Assembly: GCA_947649575.1 (NCBI GenBank)
Contig: CANSRZ010000005.1
Span: 62,001 to 126,000 of the forward strand
Length of the DNA: 64,000 bases
From: an uncultured Clostridia bacterium
GTDB taxonomy: Bacteria; Bacillota; Clostridia; Christensenellales; UBA1242
Direction: 5' to 3'
Of the stretch, positions 57,520 to 64,000 are shown piece by piece (position 1 is the first letter of the stretch; every line of letters starts with the position of its first letter). The notes under the pieces are model-generated. The model did no database searches and was not told the origin of the DNA. It saw only the letters and a list, made by a program, of their open reading frames with translations. The position numbers and the translations under genes were made by a program.

Positions 57520-59883
57520 ATGATTTTTAGAAAATTTTTTAATAAGGATGCTTCTCTTGTATCCTTAACTGCCGAGAAATTCAATCTTTCTCCTCGCGTG
57601 GCAGAACTCATTTTATCTCGCGGAATTTCTTCCGACGACGAAATTCGCGAATTTTTGAATCCTACAATTTATCATGACCCTTTTCTGCTTAACGGGATGA
57701 GGGAACTTTGTGATAGAATCAAACTTGCAAAGGCTATGAAAGACAAAGTCCTTATTTTTGGCGATTATGATGTTGACGGTGTGAGCGCAACAGCGATTAT
57801 GCTTAAAGCACTTGCGCTTTATGGCATTGAGGCGAGTTACTATTTGCCAAACCGCTATGTTGACGGCTATGGGCTTACAAACGATGTGATTGACAAAATA
57901 ATTGACCGCTATGAGCCAAATTTGATTATAACTGTGGACTGCGGAATTTCTTGCTATAAAGAAGTGGAATATGCTAAGACCAAAGGCGTTGAAATTATTG
58001 TGACAGACCACCATGAAATTCCTGATGTTTTGCCTGATACTGTTTGTCTTAATGCTAAGATTGAGGGCCAGGCTTATCCTTTCCGTGACCTTTGCGGAAC
58101 TGGCATGGCATATAAAATTTCTGAAGCTCTTTTGGGGAGTAAAGAAGCTAGGCAATTTTTGCCGATTGCGGCAATTGCTACAATAGCAGACATTGTTCCT
58201 TTAAAAGGCGAGAACAGAACTATTGTGACTGACGGACTTAAACTTTTGGATAAATATCTTCCAAAAGGGGTTAAAATGCTGTTTAAAGAATATGGCATAA
58301 GTGTTAACAAAGCCACAGCGACTGATATATCTTTTAAAATTGCGCCAAAAATTAATGCCTCTGGCAGAATGGGCGACGCGCAAGACAGCCTCAGGCTTTA
58401 TCTTGAAAATGACCCTGCCAAAATTTTGAAATATATCAATTTAATTAAAGAGCATAACACCAAGCGTCAAGAAATCTGCAATAAGATTTTTGATGATTGC
58501 GAAAAGGCTCTTGCTAAACAAGACATGAAAGCTATCCGTGTGATTTGCCTTGCTTCAAAAGTGTGGGATCACGGAGTTTTGGGCATTGTGTGTTCAAGAC
58601 TTGTTGATAGATATCACAAGCCTGTGTTTTTGTTCGCGCAAGAGGGGGATGTTTTAAGAGGCTCTGGTCGAAGCATTGATGATATCAATATTCATCAGCT
58701 TTTGTCATCTATGCAAGACATTTTGGAAACCTTTGGCGGGCATAGCATGGCAGCTGGCTTAACCTTAAAGCGCGAGAAATATCAAGAGTTTATCACAAAG
58801 GTGAATGCCTTTGCATTTGAGCATGTGAGTGATAAGGTGTTTATTCCAATAAGTTATTATGATCAAGACATTACTTTGGAAGAAATTACGCCAGAATTTG
58901 TCAAAGAGCTTGATGTTTTGGAGCCATTTGGCTGTGAAAATCCAACTCCTAAATTTAAGTTAACTGTTCCTAACATTGAGCTTAAAACAATGAAGCGTTT
59001 CCCACAACATGCAAACATAAAAATCGGCGAGCTTGAACTTGTTTGGTTTAACTTTCTTAATGATTATAACAAAATCAAATTCTCAAGAAATAAGAGTTTT
59101 ATTTTCTCATTTAAAGACAAGGGCTTGAAAGGCATTGTTGAAGATTTTGACGGCGGAAGTTTTATTGCAGAGGATGCTTTCAAACTTTTAAATCCGATTG
59201 AGATTTCTCAAGTTGTTGGTGGCAATGACGAAAAATTTTCATATAACATGTATGCAAAAGGTGAACTTTTAAATTTTGTTGGAGGCACTCTTGTGTCTGT
59301 TTTTGGCACTTGTTTTGTGACCTATTCTTGCTATGACTATGTAGACTTTGCAAAGAATTATAACACTCAAGGGGTTTATCATTTTGGCATTTATGATAAG
59401 GCTTGCGTGGGCTATAACAGCTTGCTTTTGTCACCAAAAGGAATAAATTGGGCTAAGAATTTTAGCAAAATTATATTTTTGTCACCAGTGCTTGACACAG
59501 GCTTTTTAAAAGCGCTTAAAGAGGTTTCAGGCGCTGAGATTTTTGTGCCAATTGATAAAAAACTTGACACAAAACATTTTAGTTCAATAGACCTTTCACG
59601 CGGAACTTTTGGCAAAATTTATACAGCACTTGCAAGCAAGAGTGGCAGAAATTTTTATAATGTGTTTGACCTTTTTGAAAATTTAAATTTGCAAAATATC
59701 AATTTTTATACATTCTTTTCAGCTTTTCAAGTGTTTAAAGAGCTTGAACTTATCTCTGTTAACGAAAATGATATGCTGACAATTTATGCTAATAAACAAA
59801 ACAAAAAACAACTTGACTCTTCATATATTTACGTTACGCTTAACGCATTAAAAAACTCTAATGGAGGTGAAAATGCAAGATAA
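57520..59883 (+). CDS. recJ: Single-stranded-DNA exonuclease RecJ
   Basis: A 5'-3' exonuclease of recombination and mismatch repair. The 787 residues hold the DHH domain: FGDYDVDGVSAT near 82, IITVDCGISCY near 128, VTDHHEIPDV near 161, and DHHA1 with SGRSIDDINIHQLL and FGGHSMAAGL near 405-415. The C-terminal 270 residues are an extra domain common in Clostridia RecJ. Overlaps rel by 11 bases, the start of a recJ-rel-hemZ operon. Confidence 0.95.
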   Translation: MIFRKFFNKDASLVSLTAEKFNLSPRVAELILSRGISSDDEIREFLNPTIYHDPFLLNGMRELCDRIKLAKAMKDKVLIFGDYDVDGVSATAIMLKALALYGIEASYYLPNRYVDGYGLTNDVIDKIIDRYEPNLIITVDCGISCYKEVEYAKTKGVEIIVTDHHEIPDVLPDTVCLNAKIEGQAYPFRDLCGTGMAYKISEALLGSKEARQFLPIAAIATIADIVPLKGENRTIVTDGLKLLDKYLPKGVKMLFKEYGISVNKATATDISFKIAPKINASGRMGDAQDSLRLYLENDPAKILKYINLIKEHNTKRQEICNKIFDDCEKALAKQDMKAIRVICLASKVWDHGVLGIVCSRLVDRYHKPVFLFAQEGDVLRGSGRSIDDINIHQLLSSMQDILETFGGHSMAAGLTLKREKYQEFITKVNAFAFEHVSDKVFIPISYYDQDITLEEITPEFVKELDVLEPFGCENPTPKFKLTVPNIELKTMKRFPQHANIKIGELELVWFNFLNDYNKIKFSRNKSFIFSFKDKGLKGIVEDFDGGSFIAEDAFKLLNPIEISQVVGGNDEKFSYNMYAKGELLNFVGGTLVSVFGTCFVTYSCYDYVDFAKNYNTQGVYHFGIYDKACVGYNSLLLSPKGINWAKNFSKIIFLSPVLDTGFLKALKEVSGAEIFVPIDKKLDTKHFSSIDLSRGTFGKIYTALASKSGRNFYNVFDLFENLNLQNINFYTFFSAFQVFKELELISVNENDMLTIYANKQNKKQLDSSYIYVTLNALKNSNGGENAR

Positions 59884-61981
59884 CAATTTAATAACTCAAA
59901 TTAAAGATAAGGTAGAAAATTATTTAACACTTTCAGAAAACGATAAGATAATTTTAGACAAACTTTTGCAACCTGAAATGAATTTAACTCGTTGCAATGG
60001 AATAATTGACAGTCTTATTGTTTTAAGACTTGATAAACCATCTTTCTATTCATTTTTGTGCTATCAACTTTTTAAGGTGAACGAAGAACTTTCTCTTGAA
60101 ATTGAAAAATCCCTTTCTGACGAAGAACGTCAAATGGTTGAAACTTTTAAGCAAATCAAAGACATAAACAAAATCACAATGAGCGAGGACAATGATGACA
60201 TCAGAAAAATGTTTATCGCTGTCAGCAAAGATGTTAGGGTTGTGATTGTTAAGCTTGCTGGCATTTTGCAAGACGTTCAGGAATTAAACCTGCCTTTAAG
60301 CAGAGAAGAAAAAGTTTTTGTTGAACAAGTGAGAGAAATCCATGTTCCGCTTAGTGAAAGACTTGGGCTTGACTATCTTAAACTTGGAATGGACGACAAT
60401 GTTGTGCGTTTGGAATATCCTCAAGAGTATAAAAATCTTAAAGAAAGACTTGACATTAAGAAAGAAGAAAACGAAGCTCAGCTTGCTTTGTCAAAATCAA
60501 GAGTTGAAAAGATTTTGCATGAACTTAAAATAAATGGATATATTCAAACTCGTCAAAAACATATTTCAAGCATTCTTAAAAAACAGCATAAACAAAATAT
60601 TCATTTAGACCAGATTTATGACCTTGTTGCTATGCGTGTTATTGTGCAAACTGTTGAGGAATGTTATGCAATTCTGGGCAAAGTTCATGCAATGTATATT
60701 CCAATCGGAAGATTTAAGGATTACATCGCAAATCCAAAGCCAAACGGCTATAAATCTTTGCATACAACGGTCTTGGTTGAAAATCAACATCCTATGGAAA
60801 TCCAAATCAGAACTGAGGCAATGCACAGAGAAAATGAGTTTGGCGCTCCTGCTCACTGGCTGTATAAAGAAAACAAGAACAAAAAGACAGAATTCGACAA
60901 GCGCATAACTTGGTTTAGAGAAATGGTTGAGGACTCAAAAGACCTTTCTTCTGAGGAGTTTGTGGAAACCTTGAAAGCTGACCTTTATGGCGGAGTTATC
61001 TTTGTTCAGACGCCAAAGGGCAGAGTGCTTGAATTTCCAGACGGAGCAACTGCTATTGACTTTGCTTATGCAATTCACTCGGATATTGGCAATTCTTGTA
61101 TAGGCGTTAAGGTTAATGACCGCATGCAACCAATTACAACGACGTTAAAGAACGGAGATATCGTTGAAATTATAACTTCTTCTCATTCAAAAGGTCCATC
61201 TCGCGATTGGCTTAATATTGCGAAAACCAACAGTGCAAGAAACAAAATCAGAGCATTCTTCAAGAGTGAGTTAAAAGAAGAGAATATCAAAAACGGGAAA
61301 TCTATTTTAGAGCAAGCATTTAAAAATCGCGAATTAAATATGAGTTTGCTTTTGACAGAGAACTATATTTCGCAAGTGCTTTTAAAATATAACATGAAAG
61401 ACATGGAAGAACTTTATGCTTCTTTAGGCACAGGAAGTTTAACTCCAGCACAGGTTATTGGCAAATTCACAGCGTTATATAATAAAGATAATTATATGCC
61501 TCCAAAGCCAACTCAAACTTTGAACATCAAGACCAACAAAGAGGGCGTTTTGATTGACGGTGATTCAGGAATGCTTGTTCGTTTTGCGGGCTGTTGCAAT
61601 CCTATTGACGGCGATGAGATTATTGGATATATTTCTCGAGGGAAAGGCGTGACTATTCATAGAAAAACTTGTTCAAATGTCAAAGCGCTTGAGCCTGAGC
61701 GTGTTATAACTGCGGAATGGTCTGCAAAAGATGACAGTTCATTCCTTGCAACAATAAAAATTATAGCCGATAAACGTGATGGCAATCTTGCCAAGTTCAC
61801 AACGGTTATTACAAATATGAAAGTGACCATAACTGGCTTTGAGGCTAGAGATATTGGTGATACTTTCAACTGCGTGATTGCGCTTAAAGTTAAGAACAAG
61901 GCAGAACTGACAAAGGTTATCAATTTGATACAAGGGATTAAAGGCGTTCAAAAAGTGTTTAGGAGTGAGGGGTGGAAATAA
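59873..61981 (+). CDS. rel: RelA/SpoT-family (p)ppGpp synthetase with degenerate hydrolase domain
   Basis: The 702 residues follow the long Rel plan, starting at ATG 59873 (AATGGAGGTG upstream). The synthetase domain is intact (IYDLVAMRVIV, GRFKDYIANPKPNGYKSLHT near 280, MEIQIRTEAMHRENEFG), with TGS (about 370-435), zinc-finger-like AGCCNPIDGDEI...HRKTC and C-terminal ACT. The RFKD motif is of the bifunctional type. The N-terminal HD region lacks HD: the HPLEVA and LLHDVVEDT stretches are absent and KLADRLHN reads KLAGILQD. It should synthesise but not hydrolyse (p)ppGpp. Confidence 0.92.
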   Translation: MQDNNLITQIKDKVENYLTLSENDKIILDKLLQPEMNLTRCNGIIDSLIVLRLDKPSFYSFLCYQLFKVNEELSLEIEKSLSDEERQMVETFKQIKDINKITMSEDNDDIRKMFIAVSKDVRVVIVKLAGILQDVQELNLPLSREEKVFVEQVREIHVPLSERLGLDYLKLGMDDNVVRLEYPQEYKNLKERLDIKKEENEAQLALSKSRVEKILHELKINGYIQTRQKHISSILKKQHKQNIHLDQIYDLVAMRVIVQTVEECYAILGKVHAMYIPIGRFKDYIANPKPNGYKSLHTTVLVENQHPMEIQIRTEAMHRENEFGAPAHWLYKENKNKKTEFDKRITWFREMVEDSKDLSSEEFVETLKADLYGGVIFVQTPKGRVLEFPDGATAIDFAYAIHSDIGNSCIGVKVNDRMQPITTTLKNGDIVEIITSSHSKGPSRDWLNIAKTNSARNKIRAFFKSELKEENIKNGKSILEQAFKNRELNMSLLLTENYISQVLLKYNMKDMEELYASLGTGSLTPAQVIGKFTALYNKDNYMPPKPTQTLNIKTNKEGVLIDGDSGMLVRFAGCCNPIDGDEIIGYISRGKGVTIHRKTCSNVKALEPERVITAEWSAKDDSSFLATIKIIADKRDGNLAKFTTVITNMKVTITGFEARDIGDTFNCVIALKVKNKAELTKVINLIQGIKGVQKVFRSEGWK

Positions 61982-63381
61982 TAAGCAATAATCAAGACCT
62001 TGCCATTGAAATTGAAAATTTAGTTGATTTTTTTGCTCCTGCTGACGATTTTTGTTTAACTCATGAAGAGAAGCAAGAGAGCGGAAAGCTGACAAATGTA
62101 TTTAATATCAAATGTGCAAGTCTGAATATAGATAAAAATTTTGAGTTTGATAATCAATTTAAAGATAATCTTGACGCGCTTAAAAGCAAAAGCATAAAAA
62201 AGCGCTTGGTCAAGGTTAACCTTTATGATGCAATAAGCTCTTTGCTTAACAAAACGCTTCCTTGGGGGAGTCTGACAGGGATTAGACCTACAAAGCTTGC
62301 GCGAGATATGGTTGAAAGCGGAGAGATTAAAGAGCATCTTATTGCTGAAACGCTTGAAAAAGATTTTCGAGTTAGCAAAGATAAGGCAAAGCTGACAGCG
62401 CATATTATCAAAAATCAGAAAGGAATAATCAGAAATGACAGCGTAATTGACCTTTATATCAATATTCCAATTTGTCCGTCAAGATGTCTATATTGTTCAT
62501 TTATTTCCAATGAGTTTGACAGAGTTAAGGATAAGATTGAAACTTATATTGACTGTTTGATTAAGGAGCTTAACGCGGTTAGACAAATAATCAATCAAAA
62601 GCCATATGTTGTCAGAAATATTTATATTGGTGGCGGAACGCCGTCTGTCCTTTCAGCACAGCAGTTGGACAGGCTTTTAAGTGAAATCAATTTTTCTGTG
62701 GACGAGTTCACTGTTGAATGTGGCAGAGCAGATACGATTACTGAAGAAAAGCTTGATGTGCTTAAAAAACATAAAGTTTCACGCATATCAATCAATCCGC
62801 AAACTTTTAATGAGTCAACTCTTAAACGCATTGGCAGAAAACACAAAAATAGCCAAGTTTTAGAGGCGTATTCTTTGGCACTTGAAAAAGGCTTTGTTGT
62901 TAATATGGATTTTATTGCAGGGCTTCCTGGTGAGCGTTTTGCGACCTTTAAAAAGACGCTTGCCACAGCGCTTGAGCTTTATCCTGAGAACATAACAATT
63001 CATACTTTGTCAATCAAAAATGGAGGACTCCTTAAATTTGACACTTCTGGGATTTATGAAAAAGATGTTGTTAAAATGATTGACTATGCTGAAAAGCTTT
63101 TGCCAGAAAATGGTTATAAGCCATATTATCTATATCGTCAAAAACATCAACTTCAAGGACTTGAAAATGTAGGTTATTATCGCGACGACAACATTTGTGT
63201 GTTCAATATAGACAGCATGGAAGAAACTAACACTGTTATTGCAATTGGCGCAGGCGCAATGAGTAAACGTGTGTTTAATATAGAACATCGCATAGAACGT
63301 TTGCCAAATCCAAAGTTTATTGATGATTATATAGCCCGCGTTGATGAAATGATTGCAAAAAAGAATGAGTTTTTTAAATAA
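61972..63381 (+). CDS. hemZ: Coproporphyrinogen III oxidase-like radical SAM protein HemZ
   Basis: A 469-residue radical SAM protein of the HemN/HemZ type. CPSRCLYCSF (CxxxCxxC cluster) lies near 168, YIGGGTPSVL near 217, FTVECGRADTI near 247, and VNMDFIAGLPGE near 313. The N-terminal domain (about 1-150) is the HemZ-specific part. Whether the true reaction is coproporphyrinogen oxidation cannot be told; many gut HemZ proteins stand without other haem genes. Start is GTG 61972 after AGGAGTGAGG, overlapping rel. Confidence 0.85.
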   Translation: MEIISNNQDLAIEIENLVDFFAPADDFCLTHEEKQESGKLTNVFNIKCASLNIDKNFEFDNQFKDNLDALKSKSIKKRLVKVNLYDAISSLLNKTLPWGSLTGIRPTKLARDMVESGEIKEHLIAETLEKDFRVSKDKAKLTAHIIKNQKGIIRNDSVIDLYINIPICPSRCLYCSFISNEFDRVKDKIETYIDCLIKELNAVRQIINQKPYVVRNIYIGGGTPSVLSAQQLDRLLSEINFSVDEFTVECGRADTITEEKLDVLKKHKVSRISINPQTFNESTLKRIGRKHKNSQVLEAYSLALEKGFVVNMDFIAGLPGERFATFKKTLATALELYPENITIHTLSIKNGGLLKFDTSGIYEKDVVKMIDYAEKLLPENGYKPYYLYRQKHQLQGLENVGYYRDDNICVFNIDSMEETNTVIAIGAGAMSKRVFNIEHRIERLPNPKFIDDYIARVDEMIAKKNEFFK

Positions 63382-63437
63382 AATTAAAATTTTTCACATT
63401 TTTTTGTCAATTTGTTTGACTAAAATCTCTTATATGG

Positions 63438-63468
63438 TTTATACTGAAAATATATTTATTTTAAAGAG
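63438..63468 (+). promoter_or_regulatory. Promoter of GLUG surface gene 3
   Basis: TTGACT (63416), 18 bases, TATACT (63440), then AAAGAGGTGAAA before ATG 63477; same layout as at 22660. Confidence 0.7.
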
Positions 63469-63476
63469 GTGAAAGT

Positions 63477-64000
63477 ATGAAATTGAATAAAAATTGTAAA
63501 AAATCCACCTTGTTAGGCGGGGGGGGGATTTAGCTTCCGCTAAAAAATCTTTAAAAACAAAATTAATATCAATTGCTATCGCTTTCACAACAACCCTTGC
63601 CTTAACCCTTGGCTTAGTCTTTGGACTAGGCAATTTTTCGTCTAAGCCAAATTTAGACCAGCCAGAGCAGTCAACCCAAGGAGCAACTCAGCCAAATGAC
63701 ACAACAAAATATTGGGGCGAAGAAGGTTATGATTATGCCAATCACCGTTGGGCAGGTAGCGGAACAGAAGCAGACCCATGGCTTATCCAAACCGAACAAG
63801 ACCTTGCCTGCCTTTCTTGGAGGATATACAATGACCAAGTGACTGATTCAAGCCATAACATTGTGTATGATAAATATAATAATCTTTTTTATTTAGGTTT
63901 TTATTTTAAACAAACAGCAAATTTGGATGTATCTGCATACTATTGGACACCGATTGGTGTTATTTATGATCGTTCAAATACAGAGGCGCTTAGAAAGTTT
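63477..64000 (+). CDS. GLUG-repeat surface protein 3, frame broken at a nine-G tract; 3' end outside the window
   Basis: ATG 63477 reads MKLNKNCKKSTLLGGGG, then ATT and TAG at 63531: 18 residues as printed. With one more G in the tract at 63519-63527 the frame continues DLASAKKSLKTKLISIAIAF, a signal/anchor helix, then PEQSTQGATQPNDTTKYWGE as in gene 1, and stays open to the end of the window. GLUG-type pattern is expected beyond. The tract precedes the helix here, while in gene 1 it lies within it. Confidence 0.75.
63519..63527 (+). repeat. Nine-G homopolymer in GLUG surface gene 3
   Basis: G9; 10 or 7 would be on-frame, exactly as for gene 1. Confidence 0.85.

Overview
The window is low-GC, AT-rich bacterial chromosome from a Gram-positive, endospore-forming member of the Bacillota, most likely an uncultured Clostridia-like gut lineage; the genus cannot be named from sequence alone. 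The evidence is the mcsA-mcsB-clpC stress operon, long-form HPF, strong AGGAGG-type ribosome binding sites, the recJ-rel-hemZ order, and many sporulation genes: spoIIID, gpr, gerW/ytfJ, dacF, spoIIAA-spoIIAB-sigF, spoVAC-AD-AE and yunB. No rRNA, CRISPR array or intact prophage is seen.

Layout. 1-4.3 kb: 3' end of tex, a structured gene-free gap, a minimal mcsA overlapping mcsB, then clpC. 4.5-10 kb: hpf, an HTH/membrane regulator interrupted by an in-frame stop, spoIIID, rpsT divergent from gpr, then a spore run ending in dacF. 10-15 kb: rluB, a flavoprotein, plsC, two unknown genes, an S1 protein and tRNA-Thr/Ser. 15-22.6 kb: a DUF2207 membrane protein with a polyglycine tail, minD/minE, a DegV, a deoxyinosine glycosylase and cmk. 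22.7-25.3 kb: a large GLUG-repeat surface protein broken by a nine-G tract. 25-32 kb: an HTH/membrane regulator, two more DegV proteins, an SDR, a YjbR protein, arrays of about 66-bp hairpin repeats, tRNA-Pro, a nucleoside hydrolase fused to a decayed phosphoesterase, and a free FakA middle domain. 33-34.5 kb: a tRNA cluster with partial tRNA copies. 34.6-34.9 kb: a decayed PurA/PurZ-like fragment. 36-42 kb: spoIIA, spoVA and yunB. 42.8-49 kb: trpS, a uracil-DNA-glycosylase-fold protein, tRNA-Leu, small secreted proteins and a lone phage terminase. 49-57 kb: a second GLUG protein, an orphan ABC binding protein, valS and an LRR protein. 57.5-63.4 kb: recJ, rel, hemZ. From 63.48 kb: a third GLUG protein, again broken by a nine-G tract, running off the end.

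Most notable. (1) Two paralogous GLUG surface genes carry a G9 tract near the start codon. Both are out of frame by the same amount, both would be restored by one added G, and both have a TTGACT-18-TATACT promoter: the layout of phase-variable contingency loci. (2) Several families of intergenic hairpin repeats keep their stems through compensating base changes, some next to tRNA genes and tRNA fragments. (3) An apparently intact nucleoside hydrolase is fused to a phosphoesterase-like domain that has lost most of its metal ligands. (4) The long Rel protein keeps its synthetase motifs but has lost the HD hydrolase residues. (5) Relics of mobile DNA are present: a PurA/PurZ-like fragment, a solitary terminase and duplicated tRNA ends.
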